A stretch of 64,000 bases of DNA from Alnus glutinosa (lineage: Eukaryota; Streptophyta; Magnoliopsida; Fagales; Betulaceae). The notes under the pieces were generated by a model. That model was not told where the DNA came from. It saw only the letters and a program-made list of their open reading frames with translations, and ran no database searches. The position numbers were made by a program, and so were the translations under genes. Below are positions 34,349 through 47,056 of the stretch, piece by piece (within the stretch, counting starts at the first letter, position 1; each line of letters begins with the position of its first letter). The DNA lies in NCBI RefSeq assembly GCF_958979055.1, contig NC_084891.1:1007001-1071000 (forward strand), given 5' to 3'.

Positions 34349-35320
34349 GTACAACGTTTCTGCATTAAATCAAAATACAAATGAGATGAGTTCATCATCG
34401 AATAAGCATGTTTGAACAAGCTAGAGAACAAAATAGACCAATGCTTTCCTATCCAATCCATAGAATCCAGGATTTCAGTCCATATGTTTGTGGTAGAGAT
34501 CCAACTGATTTACTCTATTAAAAGTGTAGTAAAGATCCATTTCAAATCTAATGGTGGTTTTAAAAGCCACTTAAGGATGTGTGTGAAAATGGGTGTGGAA
34601 AATTGGGAGTGTGTGTAGCATTATTCATATAAAAAATGGATTCTAGTTTCCCGTCCATCTGCCAGACAACCAATCAAAAAAGAAAAGAAAAGTGGAAAAA
34701 AAAGAAAAGAGACTTCCAATTGTCCAATGCAATTGAGTAGCAATTCTTTCTCAGTTACAGATTTCACACATGGTCTATTTGGGCCACTTTGGAGTGAATA
34801 TCATTTTAAAAGAAATAATCTATGAGCAACAAAAACATTGACATTTCAAAGCTCAACAGTCATGAATTCTGCTATCCACAACTTTCTGATCCAGTAAGTC
34901 AACACGAATAGACAACACACTGGACTTCGCAGAACAAACAACCTTTTGCTACATGTTCCAAGCATTTCTGTTAAAGACAATGTTAGATGCTGGTCACCAG
35001 AAAGTTAAATCATTGCACAGATGTTGACAGGAAAATTTTACAAAGAGATATTAGAGCATATTGTACATAACCAATGGTTTAGTTAAAAAGAGGAGAGGGC
35101 ATTACCATCTACATCATATGGGGGTGGAAAGAATTGTAAAAATAGTGGAATAGCAAAATATAACAAAATAGGAATAGCAATACACAACAATAGACCAAAA
35201 GACATGGAAAGAAATATCACCTTAATGACTTGCAGCAAATACGTATTTATTCCTTACAGATTGACTCATCAAAGGTTGGAATATGAAATTTGTCATGCAG
35301 GTTGAAGAACTATAAAGCTT
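34349..35320. other. Intergenic, unduplicated in this window
   Basis: Unlike most of the window, this stretch has no second copy here. AT-rich with no convincing frame. Probably the natural 3' flank of the PPR gene P2. Confidence 0.5.
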
Positions 35321-37181
35321 TCACACAGACTTTTGAAAGAATTCTTGTAATGTTTTATCTGCCTGTTTAGTGGACAAAAGGTCAATTAAAATGGTTACAG
35401 TGGCCGCATTTGCTAAGAAACCGTAGTTAACCATCCTTTGGAGGTATTTCACTACCCATGATGTCTCGTTATGTTGCAAGAAGCCTTGGATGATTGTGTC
35501 ATATGTGAAATGGTCAGGTGAACAACCATTTTCCTCCATTTGCTCAAATAGCATCCTCGCTTCCTTTAGTAATTCCTCTTTGCAAAGCCCTCTGATCATT
35601 ATATTGTAAGTCCAAACATCAGCTTGCAAATCTTTGGTAGGAAGAGTATTGAAGAGTTCTCTTGCGGTCGTTAGTTTCCCAGCATTACACATACCATGAA
35701 TTAAGATGTTATAAATCACAATATTAAGGTCTAACTTTTTGTCTTCCATCTCATGAAACAATGTCATTGTTTCTTGAAAGTGTAGATTCTTGCACAAGCC
35801 ATCTAACAAAATAGCATAAGTTCGCCAATCAGGATGTTGGCCACAACCTTGCATCTCATGGAGTAGCTCTAATGCATTCTTAGGTCTCCCAACTCGGCAA
35901 AACCCACCCATAAGAGTGCTATAAGTGACAACATCGGGAATCATACTATTGTTAGTAATTTCACGGAAGAGACTCATTGCCTCGTCAATTCTTCTCTTTT
36001 TACAATATCCATGGATCAATATGTTATAGGTAAAAATAAAAGGCGAACAACCCTTCCCAACCATCGTATTAAATGCTTTGACAGCTTCATCCATTCTATT
36101 TTACAAACAGTAACTGTCAATCAAAGAATTATAAGTGATTGTGTCAGGCTCTATCCCTCTCTGAATCATCACATCAAAGACTTCTTTTACCTCTTTCAAC
36201 ATCCTTTTTTAGCCAAGTGTGTCTACCAATATGCTGAATGTACACACATTTGGCATGATTTTCCTTTGAACCATCTCCTTCAATAGTTTAGTTGTCTCCT
36301 TCCACCGGCCAAAATTACATAGGCTCTGAATTAAAGAATTGTAAGTGAAAATGCTTGGCTGAATTCCTCTATTTGTCATTTTGGGTAAAAAGTTTAAAGC
36401 TTCAGTTATCAATCTGTCCTTACATAAACTATCAATGATTGTGTTATACAGGACTACATTAAGTTCAAGCTTTCGTTCTTCAATCTTCCGAAGCAACCCA
36501 ATAGCCACCTCGGTCTCACCTATTTTACACATACCGTTTATGATTGTTCCATAAGTAATTGTAACAGGTTTATAGCCTATCTTCTCCATTTTGTTAGCAT
36601 ACTTCACAGCTTCAGCAATTCTACCTTGAAGACAGAGCCCCTTGACAATAGTATTAAGAACTATAGAATCCGGTTGGAAACCTAGTTTCAAAATTCTTGC
36701 TAAGATAGGGAAGCCAAAATCCACCCGGCTCAAATGGCAGAAGCAATTAGTCAGAACACTTAGAGTACAAACATCGGGAGCAATTCCTGACATTTCCATT
36801 TCTTTAATCAGAGAAATCACAGTTGAGTGATGCTTCGTTCTTGCAATTGCACCCAACAATTGATTAAAATCCACGAGGGAAGGCAAGGGGTACATGTGGC
36901 ATTCTATGAAACAGGGGTAAGGCATCATCAAGATTGCTTAAGCTTCGAGATCTGCATCGATCTCTCACAGATTGCAAGAACTAATTGGGGCTTTCCACAA
37001 TATCTCTACCACTATTGGTAGTGTTAGCAGAAGTAAAACTACGACAATAATAATAATAATAATATTAATAATAATAATATAGAGCATGGAAAGAAAGCCT
37101 TGCATGAGAATAACGAGGATCCATACGCAAATGATTGAAGAAGAAAGCAAGAGAGTTTGTAGACTTAGCAGTCGTACCCAT
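35321..37181 (-). pseudogene. P2: restorer-like PPR gene, near full length but interrupted
   Basis: The most complete PPR copy. It reads from MGTTAKSTNSLAFF at 37181 through P-class repeats (TKHHSTVISLIKEMEMSGIA, NSLIQSLCNFGRW, NTMVGKGCSPFIFTYNILIH, TKDLQADVWTYNIMIRGLCK) to the end QEFFQKSV at 35321. Roughly 600 residues and 14-15 repeats are visible, normal for the RFL group. Interruptions: a TAA within the Tyr tract near 37070, a 2 bp loss near 36897 (CATGTGGC versus CATGTGAAGC), TAA after DTLG near 36207, and TAA for Gln at QNRMD near 36098. The long open stretches (240 and 257 codons) suggest recent decay. Head-to-head with NPF F. Confidence 0.8.
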
Positions 37182-38052
37182 TTCTGGATGTAGTGGAAGA
37201 AAAGCAGAAGCCGATCTGATGCAGTGGCTGAAGAGAAATAAGCAGAAGAAGAAGAAGAAGCAGATCTGATGCTCAACTGCTCAAGAAATGTAAGAGAAAC
37301 TTTCACAATCTCCCCAAGCGTTCCGGTTCCGAGGTCTGGGATTACACGACGTCGTTTCTGTTGGCATACAAACTTCAAACGATCGATATACAAAGCACAC
37401 GTGTGTCACCTCTCATGATTTTGCGGCGTGCAATTACCTTTTTGCCCTTTCTTCAGCTTGACAATTGCAGTTGTGGGTGTTTCGATGGTGGCTATTTTCT
37501 TTATCGATGACGAATTCAAAAGCCCACTTTTATTTTTTCCTGCAATCGAGACAGTGGCTACAACATGAAGCTTAAAACCAAAACAGACAGTACAGTTCAG
37601 CTCAAAACTACAACATAAGCTTGCTCAAACACGACCAAGAACTCAAGCACCAAACAGGACTATAACTTCCACAGCTTTGAAAGTCTGACAGAGAACACGC
37701 ATCTGACCTTTGTTCTTGTCTTTGTTGCAGCTGGCAAAGCGATGAATTTTTCTTGCTGCCCCCTCTTTTAAGGGCTGAGGAATTTAATTATTTAGTCAAA
37801 TATTGCACAGCTAAATAAGCATTGTTAGTGCAATAGGGTTCTAACGTGAGGTTTGGCACGTAGGCTGGAATTTTGTCAACACACGATGGGACGAAAAATT
37901 ATTTCGTTGTTTTTTCTCGATTGGACAAAAAAATTTCAATCTTGTCAACACACACGCAAACGATTCAGACGAGACTACAAAATAGGGGGCAAGGGAAAGA
38001 TATTTTGTACACAACTTTTCCTTTACCGCGTGTGGTTGGTCTCTCAATTGAA

Positions 38053-40044
38053 ATGGCCATCTCTACGATCGAGGCCCCGCTGCTTTCAGACACCGTCGAT
38101 GGCGCCGTTGACTACAAAGGCCGTCCGGTCCTCCGATCAACCTTCAGCAGCTGGAGATCCGCATCCTTCATCCTAGGTAACACACTCGTACCGAACCTAA
38201 CTCATAAGCAAATGACTGAAATGAGGGATTTTTTTTTTTTGTGAGTTTGACTAATTAGACACGTGCATATTAGGGGTGGAAGTGGCGGAGAGGTTCGCGT
38301 ACTATGGGATCAGCTGCAACCTCATAACGTACCTGACTGGGCCGCTGGGGCAGTCCACGGTCACCGCAGCCGAGAACGTGAACGCGTGGTCTGGAACGGC
38401 GCTGCTGCTGCCTTTGTTGGGTGCATTTGTGGCTGATTCTTTCCTGGGGCGCTACCGCACCATTATTATTGCCTCTCTCATCTACATCCTGGTGCGTCTC
38501 TCTCTCTCTCTATTTCTGCGCCAATGAATAGTATAAATTGCAAGTCTGCAAGACCAAATAAGACCTACTGATTGTTTCGAAACTTTTTCAATATCGAGAT
38601 TCTATTAAAAAAAATGGATAATTGCACCGTTGGTCCATGTGGTATGTCATAATTATTTTTTACACCTTATGGTTTAAAAAGTTCATGAGAAGTCCTCGTT
38701 ATATGCAATAATTACAAATCGATCCCTGGCTTCAAATTCTGTTAAAATTTTTAACAGATTCCGTAAAATGTCACGTCAGCGACACGTGTCGCCAATAAGA
38801 TGGCGACACGTGTCCATCGTAATAAAAAAATAAAAATTTATTAAAAAATAAATAAAAATACTTTTTTTAAAAAAAAAAAAATTCAAAAAAAAAAAAAAGC
38901 TGAAGGGGTGGCCTGGCCGCCCCCAGCCACCCCCAGTGGCCGGGGGTGGGGTGGCCCGCCCCTTCAGCTTTTTTTTTATTGTTTTTTTTGTTTTTGAATT
39001 TTTTTTAAAAAAAATAAGTATTTTTTTTTAATAAATTTATATTTTTTTTATTACGATGGACACGTGTCGCCATTTTATTGGCGACACGTGTCGCTGACGT
39101 GACATTTGTCGGAATCTGTTAAAAATTTTAACATAATTTAACGCCAGGGATCGATTTGTAATTATTGCATATCACGAGGACCTTCCATGAACTTTTTAAA
39201 TCATAGGGAGTAAAAAATAATTATGGCATACCACAGGGACCAACGGTGCAATTATCCCTAAAAAAAAAACCCGAAACACACCTGAATAAAATTCGAATTT
39301 AAATATTCAAATGTAATGATTATTTTAATTATTACTGACATTAATTTTCATAATATCAATCATAATATACAACTTTTCATACAATCCAATCATTTCCTAC
39401 CATTAAATTATTTTTTTTTTCAATCTCAAAAATATTTAAGGAATAATTGCATCACTAGTCCTTGGAGTATGCCACAATTACGAATCACTTCCTATGATTT
39501 AAAAAGTTCATGGAAGGTCATTGTGATAAACTATAATTATAAATCGATCTTTAAAGTCAAATTCTGCTATAAAATATGACAGATTCTGTTAAATGCCACT
39601 TTAGCGCCACATCAAACCAATAAGATGTCGACATGTGTCCATATGAATAAAAAAATATAAATTTATTAAAAAATTAAAAAAAAAATTAAAAATTAAAAAA
39701 AAAAAAAAGGGGGAAAGGGTGTCCTGGCCACCCCTTCCTCTCTTCTTTTTTTTTGTTCTTTTTTCTTTTTAAAGTTTATTTATTTATTTTTTTAATAAAT
39801 TTAAAACCAATCATTATACACAACTTTTTATACAATTCAATCATTTCCTACTATTAAAAAACATTTTTTTCCAATCTAAAAAATTCAACCTCCAAACACA
39901 AATTCAAACACATTTTCATTGCCTCGAAATCCGCAAACAAATTCAAAATATTATTCTTATTCAAAAAATTCAACACCCAAACGGACCATAAGAGATTAGA
40001 ATCCTTTGAGAGTTCAAGTTGTTATCGTCTTTTTCTACTTTTTT

Positions 40045-40078
<34 letters not shown>

Positions 40079-43000
40079 ATATTTTATTTAATTTTTTTCA
40101 AATTTTATGTTAAACCTTGAAATTTGCGCATTGAATTAAAATTAAATTCTGATTTCAAAAAATCGAATACCCAAACGGACTTCCTTCACTTATAATCTCT
40201 GAACTTTCATCCATTTTGAAAGAAGGTAATTAAACTTTAAAACGTCTTAATTTAGGGTATTCATTTTTAAGAAAGTTTCAATCTCAGTCCTCTGTTAAAA
40301 TTTTCAGTTAAATTCTTTAAAAATTTCAAAATAGACCTCATCATTTTTAGGAAGAAAAAGGAAACGAAAAAAATTTCTAGAATTTAAGTGTTGGTTATAA
40401 TTTAACAGAATTTGTAAAAATACCCATGTCTGAATCTTTGAAAAAAATTTTAATTTTTTTTTAAAAAAAATAAATAAATAAACACAGGAATATTTTGAAA
40501 TTTTAATAGGATTTAATAGAAAATTCTAACAGATGATTGAGATTATAACTTTCTGAAAAATAGATACCCTAAATTAAGACGTTTAAAAGTGTAGATACGA
40601 TCTTTCAAAATGGGTGAAAATTCAAGAGTTTTAAGTGAAGTTCCCTCCTTTCATTAGTAATTTAAATTAAACGGTTTAATTTTACACTCTTAGTGCAGGA
40701 TTTGTCCTTCTCCGTATGTTTTTTTTGTTTGGACAAATAGATATGCACTATATGCTATAAAAATATAAGGAAAATCAAATGGACATAAATTTCCCTTCAA
40801 CCCCATCTATAACCGAGAAGTATATACTTTTTTAATACCTCTCAAGGGACATACGATAGTTTTATGTCGAAATCAAATTTAGTCCTAGTTTTTAATGCTA
40901 TTTTAATTTAAATAACTTGGACCTTTAAGTTTTCTTATTTTTAGTAAGTTTCTTTGTTAATCTACCGTATACGTCACACTAGAGAGGGAGTTGTCACCTT
41001 GCTATGAGGGGATATTGCCACTTCCAAGAGAAAGGCCGCCACGCCCCTCATCAAGTGAGGAGTGGCCCTTGCTGATTAGTGGTGGCCAATCACATATTTT
41101 CTTTAAAAAAAAAAAAAAAAAACTTTTTTTAAGTTTTTATTTATGGTAGATTTATAATTTAAAGTAATTGTGCCGCATAATACGTATAATTGACACATGA
41201 TGTGTCAAAAGAGAGCCATGCGACATATAATTAATTAATTGGATGGTAGGTTGACGAAAAGATCTATTTGACCTAATTTCGACCTAATTGTCCAAATTGA
41301 AAACCTAGGTACTAAATTGAAATCATTTGAAATCCTAAGGACCAAATTTGATATTTTCAAAAATATAATTATACCACTTAGATCAAAAAATAAAAGAAGA
41401 AAAAAAAAATGTCAAAAAACAAAAAAACGAAGTAAAAAATGTATTTTCACGTCCATTTCTGTTATCTATTGGACAGAAAGGTTGATGGTTGTCTCGAATT
41501 TAGAATGAATTCAAACTTAGAACAAAAATATATTAAATTGAAAACTTGGATCTTAGAGGCAAATGACGAATAATCTGATTTCCCGATTTCCCTAGCATTT
41601 ATCGTTAAATGGGATATAATAAATAAAATAAAAAATATCCCAAAAAAATAATAAATGTTGAAGCTGTTTTATCTGAATTTTGGGTGGAATGCCTTGTTGA
41701 CGACGTGGGTTGCGATGATGATGATGATCACAGGGACTAGGTTTGCTGACTCTGTCGGCTATGCTTCCTACTGGAGACACCAAAATTTCGTTAGGTTCTT
41801 CAAATCAGCTGCAAGTAACCTTGATCTTTGTATCTCTATATCTTGTAGCCGTTGGGGAAGGTGGACACAGGCCTTGTGTTCAGGCTTTTGGAGCCGATCA
41901 GTTTGATGGGCAAGATCCAGAGGAAAGCAAAGCCAGAAGCTCATTCTTCAACTGGTGGTTTCTGGGTGTATGTGGGGGCTCTGCAGTAACAATTTTGGTC
42001 CTAACCTATGTACAAGAGAACCTTAGCTGGGGTCTGGGATTTGGGATCCCTTGTATAGCAATGGTTGCTGCATTGGGTGTTTTCTTGCTTGGTACCAGGA
42101 CTTACCGGTATACTACTAAAGGGGATGAGAAAAACCCATTTCTGAGAATTGGTCGAGTGTTTGTAACTGCAGTTAGAAATTGGCGGACTACACCTTCGGC
42201 GATCGCTTTTGAAGAGGAAGCTCACAGAACCCTGCCGCACCATAGCTCTCAACAATTCAAGTAAGAAAAATGCTTGTCATCTAATTCTATGGATATATCA
42301 AAAGGAAATGGAAAATACTAACCATTTTGGATCTCCAATGTGGCAGGTTCCTGAATAAAGCTTTGCTGTTCCCAGATGGTTCAAAAGAAGCTGGCAAGGT
42401 TTGTACTTTCAGTGAGGTTGAAGAAGCAAAGACTGTTCTTAGGCTTGTTCCCATATGGGTTACAAGCTTGGGATACGCTATTGCGATTGCACAGATCTCA
42501 ACTTTCTTTACCAAGCAAGGTTCTACCATGGATAGAACAATTTTTCCCGGCTTTGAAATACCAGCTGCTTCGCTGCAATGTCTTGTTGACCTGTCTGCTA
42601 TTCTCCTCATTCCCATATATGACCGCATCGCCGTTCCTATTGCAAGGGCTTTCACGAGAAAACCCTCCGGCATCACGATGTTACAGAGAATTGGAACCGG
42701 GATGCTTATATCTGCGTTTAGCATGGTAGTTGCAGCTCTAGTCGAAATGAAAAGGCTGAAAACTGCTAAAGAATATGGGCTGGTTGATATGCCAGATGTG
42801 ACTGTTCCAATGAGCGTGTGGTGGTTGGTTCCTCAATATGTCTTGTGGGGAGCTGCTGATGTTTTCACCGCGGTTGGCCTCCAAGAGTTCTTCTATGATC
42901 AGGTCCCAACTGATTTAAGGAGTCTGGGTCTCGCCCTCTACCTCAATACTATTGGCATTGGGAGCTTTTTAAGCAGCTTTCTAGTCTCTGTCATTGAGGA

Positions 43001-43163
43001 AGCAACCGGCAGGGATGGCCGAGATAGCTGGTTTGCTGATAATCTTAACAGGGCACATCTTGATTACTTTTACTGGCTGCTTGCAGGAATCAATGCAGTA
43101 GCATTGGCTGCCTTCTTGTGTTGTGCAAAATCTTACATTTATAATAGGCCAAGTACAATATAG
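38053..43163 (+). CDS. NPF5.10-like: NPF copy F: NRT1/PTR family (NPF5.10-like) transporter, intact
   Basis: Exons at 38053-38176, 38274-38491, 41734-42260 and 42347-43163 join into 561 residues. It is the close sister of copy C, sharing the six-codon shorter loop in exon 3 ([10 protein letters not shown]), but keeps the base that C has lost, so the frame is open. The start is [20 protein letters not shown]. Exon 2 has [12 protein letters not shown]. The acceptor context is TAGGGGTGG instead of TAGGTGTGG, which keeps Gly. Exon 3 reads GGHRPC where all others have GGHKPC. Intron 2 is the longest of the array (3242 bp) and carries a 640 bp foldback element plus its half-copy and two old MITEs. 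AATAAA lies at 43331. Role as for the other NPF carriers. Confidence 0.9.
38616..39257. mobile_element. Foldback element: ~640 bp near-perfect palindrome
   Basis: The left arm starts GGATAATTGCACCGTTGGTC and the right arm ends GACCAACGGTGCAATTATCC. The arms are about 300 bp each and include GACACGTGTCGCCAATAAGA facing ATTGGCGACACGTGTCGCTG. The centre is a GC-rich hairpin (GCTGAAGGGGTGGC ... GCCCGCCCCTTCAGC). Found only in intron 2 of F, so it inserted after C and F separated. Confidence 0.82.
39440..39790. mobile_element. Diverged half-copy of the foldback element
   Basis: GAATAATTGCATCACTAGTC, TTTAAAAAGTTCATGGAAGG, CCAATAAGATGTCGACATGT and GGTGTCCTGGCCACCCC follow the order of the left arm and centre of the element at 38616. 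The divergence is much greater, so it is an older insertion. Confidence 0.6.
40178..40648. mobile_element. Long-inverted-repeat MITE in intron 2 (copy F)
   Basis: Same insertion as 16749-17199 in copy C. Confidence 0.55.
40872..41352. mobile_element. Long-inverted-repeat MITE in intron 2 (copy F)
   Basis: Same insertion as 18129-18647 in copy C, about 40 bp shorter in its left arm. Confidence 0.55.
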
Positions 43164-43904
43164 ATTCAGTCATCATCTTCCTTTCACTTCAAATATATGG
43201 AGGGTTAAAACCCTAAAATGAAGTGTCAGTATGCTCTCATTATCGCTGCAGTATAATCCTTGCAAGATGCAGGTAGCATACGGGATGGGAGGCTTCTATT
43301 GAAAGGTTAGTCAAAGTGTATCCATTTGTAAATAAACTGTGTACTCATCATTCTATTAGAACTTTGTTAGGAACCTATACAATAATTAAGCTATATATTA
43401 CAATAAATTAAGTAATTTCCCTGCTAGGTTAGGATTATTTTCCTCTATAAATTCAATGTATCAATCTATTTATTTCTCTGTTTTTCATTCGTTTTCTCCG
43501 ATCCTAGTTCAACGGTTCTTACCAAACTTTAAAGCCTCCCTCCAAAGATCCGTGTGGATACCCATCTAGAGCAGGCTTTGTTTAATGCATGTACACTCCG
43601 ATTGGATGAAAGGGATTTTTGGGGAAAAGAAATTGATTCCCCCGAAAAGAAATTAAAAACAAAACAATTTTCTTAATACTTTTTAAAATACAAAAGGCTT
43701 TTCAAATGTGCTCCTCATAAAAAAAAAAAAAAACAAAAAACACAAATAGGTCTTTGGACATGTTTTTCATTAGTAAATTGGACAGAAACCATTAAAGTGT
43801 CATGTCAGCCTCAATAATATTATAACACATTTTTTTTAGAATAAAAAATACAAAATTTAAAAACAAAAACAAAAAAAAAATAAAAATATAAAAATAACAC
43901 GACT
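43164..43904. other. Duplicated 3' flank of copy F, internally shortened
   Basis: Follows the flank of copy C as far as CTTTTCAAATGTGCTCCTCA, then jumps at a poly(A) run to ACAAATAGGTCTTTGGACAT. About 790 bp present in C (21045-21838) are missing. Confidence 0.65.
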
Positions 43905-44166
43905 CAGCCTTCTTCACCATGTCAGCATCCTCATTGTTGTTGTCCAACGACATCGTCGCACTTACGCCCACAAGCCTCTGTAGCTCCCTCGAGATGTTGC
44001 TACTGCTAACTGTGAGCTCATCGAAGGCCTGAGAAAGATCCAAAAACTCCTTTATCTCCTCCATCCCAAATGATGACTCAGGCCTATGCGATTTGCCGTA
44101 CTGTAGTGCCAGATCGCTCTCAGCTGAATGTCGATGCCCAAGTCGATCAGGTTCTCCAACACACAC
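43905..44166 (-). pseudogene. Unrecognised gene fragment, copy 3 of 4
   Basis: Same fragment as 22000-22260. Here the - strand frame is open a little longer (MCVGEPDRLGHRHSAESDLA, then LQYGKSHRPESSFGMEEIKE). Parent gene not recognised. Confidence 0.45.
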
Positions 44167-44869
44167 CTAGTGGCGGAGCCAGAACTTTGGTTCAGAGGGG
44201 GCAAAATTTAAAAATAAAATTGAACAAAAATTAATTAAAAATTGTGACTATAAAAAAATAAATAAATAAATAAAAAATTATTGTTTAAAATGTATAAATG
44301 TAACTTACGATTTATTGTTCTTAATACCGAAGCACTATTAACAACTGATACCGTTTTACTCCGATTTATTGTTGTTATTCGACACCTACGGTCCAATTGA
44401 TTATTACCCTTTTAAGTCTCTTGGGAAATTGTAAATGTTGAACTTAATTTGCCTGATCATTTATAATATTTCAAGTTCGCTTAAAAAAAAAAAAAAACTC
44501 TTTTGTCTTTTGTTATTGGTCAGAAATCAAAAAAGAAATTGGTTCAGTTGATGACAAAAAGAACATTGGCGTGAATGGGCTTTTAGTTACTAATTTTGAT
44601 GAGGCTCACAATAATACCAAAGCCCAGTTTCAGGAACACGGTTAAACACTTATGCTCCGTTTATTTCGATGTAAAATGGTTTTCGTCGTAAAATAATTTC
44701 AGGGAAGTCATTTTTCTAGAAAATATTTTTCGCCGAAAGTATTTTTCGGTGTTTGGCGCGTACGGAAAATCACAAATATTTTTAATATTTTTATTTAATC
44801 ATATTAATCTATAAAAATCAATTTTTATTCAAAACATATAAATATTAATGAAAAATAATATAAAAATTA

Positions 44870-45092
44870 CTAAAGACGAGATTATGTCACTGACAGACAG
44901 GATTTCGGTCATTTTTACCGAATACTGTCATTCCGGCTACTATAGCCAGAATCCAAGATAAAGGCCGGAATCCGAACAGTTTCGTCGGAATCTGGGTTGG
45001 CAGGATTCCGGCGAAAGTGGCCGGATTCTGGCCAAAAATTACCGAATTTTGGCGAAAATTGCAGGAATCCGGCTGTTCTGGCCTGATCCATT
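44870..45092. repeat. GGAATCCGGC-rich repeat fused to truncated PPR gene P3
   Basis: Second copy of the block at 22985-23203, with the same fusion point to the PPR frame. Confidence 0.6.
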
Positions 45093-46182
45093 CTATTTTG
45101 CAAACAGTAACTGTCAATTAAAGAATTGTAAGTGATTGTGTTGGGCTCTATCCCTCTCTGAATCATTACATCAAAGACTTCTTTTACCTCTTTCAACATC
45201 TTTTTTTTTGCCAAGTGTGTCCACCAATATGCTGAATGTACACACATTTGGCATGATTTTCCTTTCAACCATCTCCTTCAATAGTTTAGTTGTCTCCTTC
45301 TACCGGCCGAAATTACATAGGTTCTGAATTAAAGAATTGTAAGTGAAAATGCTTGGCTGAATTCCTCTATTTGTCATTTCGGGTAAAAAGTTTAAAGCTT
45401 CAGTTACCAATCTGTCCTTACATAAACTATCAATGATAGTGTTATACAGCACTACATTAAGTTCAAGCTTTCGTTCTTCCATCTTTCGAAGCAACCCAAT
45501 AGCCACCCTGGTCTCACCTATTTTACACATACTGTTTATTATTGTTCCATAAGTAACTGTATCAGGTTTATAGCCAATCTTCTCCATTTTGTTAGCATAC
45601 TTCACAGCTTCAGCAATTCTACCTTGAAGACAGAGCCCCTTGACAAGGGTATTAAGAATTATAGAGTCCAGTTGGAAACCTAGTTTCAAAATTCTTGCTA
45701 AGATAGAGAAGCCAAAATCCACCCGGCTCAAATTGCAGAAGCAATTAGTCAAAACACCTAGAGTACAAACATCGGGAGCAATTCCTGACATTTCCATTTC
45801 TTTAATCAGAGAAATCACAGTTGAGTGATGCTTCGTTCTTGCAATTGCACCCAGCAATTGATTAAAATCCACGAGGGAAGGCAAGGGGTACATGTGAAGC
45901 ATTCTATGAAACAGGGGTAAGGCATCATCAAGATTGCTTAAGCTTCGAAATTTGCATCGATCTCTCACAGATTGCAAGAAGTGATTGGGGCTTTCCACAA
46001 TATCTCTACCACTATTGGTAGTGTTAGCAGAAGTAGCACTAAAACTACGACAATAATAATAATAATAATAAAAAAAAATATAGAGCATGGAAAGAAAGCC
46101 TTGCATGAGAATAACGATGATCCATACACAAATGATTGAAGAAGAAAGCAAGAGAGTTTGTAGACTTAGCAGTCGTACCCAT
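45092..46182 (-). pseudogene. P3: restorer-like PPR pseudogene, 3'-truncated
   Basis: Sister of P1. It starts MGTTAKSTNSLAFFFNHLCM at 46182. The (TAA)n tract has changed length out of phase, so the targeting region runs into a Phe-Leu frame instead of Tyr. The PPR part is then open for over 200 codons (NPHFLQ-like region, TKHHSTVISLIKEMEMSGIA, YKPDTVTYGTIINSMCKIGE) to FGR followed by TAG, the same nonsense codon as P1. Past that it remains recognisable with one further shift to QNRMD, where the GGAATCCGGC-rich repeat begins. Head-to-head with NPF G. Confidence 0.82.
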
Positions 46183-47056
46183 TTCCGGATGTAGTGGAAG
46201 AAAAACAGAAGCCGATCTGATGCAGTGGCTCAAGAGAAATAAGCAGAAGAAGACGAAGCAGATCTGATGCTCAAGAAATGTAAGAAGAGAAACTTTCACA
46301 ATCTCCCGAAGCGTTCCGGTTCCGAGGTCTGGGATTACACGACGTCGTTTCTGTTGGCATACAAACTTCAAACGATCGATATACAAAGCACACGTGTCAC
46401 CTCTCATGATTTTGCGCTGTGCAATTACCTTTTTGCCCTTTCTTCAGCTTGACAATTGCAGTAGTGGGTGTTTCTATGGGGGCCATTTTCTTTATCGATG
46501 ACGAATTCAAAAGGCCCACTTTTATTTTTTCCTGCAACGGGACAGCAGCAAAGAACAATCACTCAAGTAAGACAGACAGTACGGTTCAGCTCAAAACTAC
46601 AACATAAGCTTGCTCAAACACGACCAACAACTCAAGCACCAAACAGGACTAACTTCCACAGCTTTGAAAGTCTAACAGATCGAACACGCATCTGAACTTT
46701 GTTCTTGTCTTTGTTGCAGCTGGCAAAGCGATGAATTTTTCTTGCTTTTTTATTGCTGCCCCCTCTTTTTTTAAGGCTGAGGAATTTATTTAGTCAAACA
46801 TTTCACAGCTAAATAAGCATTGTTGTTAGTGCAATAGTGTTCTAACGGTGAGGTTTGGTAGGCAGGAATATTATTACAAAATACAATAAATTATTTCATT
46901 GTTTTTTTCTCGATGGGACAAAATTTTCAATCTTTTGATTCTTTTCAACACACACGCAAACGATTCAGACGGACCTACAAAATAGGGGGAAAGGGAATGG
47001 GAAAGATATTTCGTACACAACTTTTCCTTTACGGCGTGTGGTTGGTCTCAATTGAA

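Noticed and set aside
38041-38176. Alternative N-terminal extension for copy F
   Set aside because: The open frame upstream lacks a clear ATG, unlike D and G.
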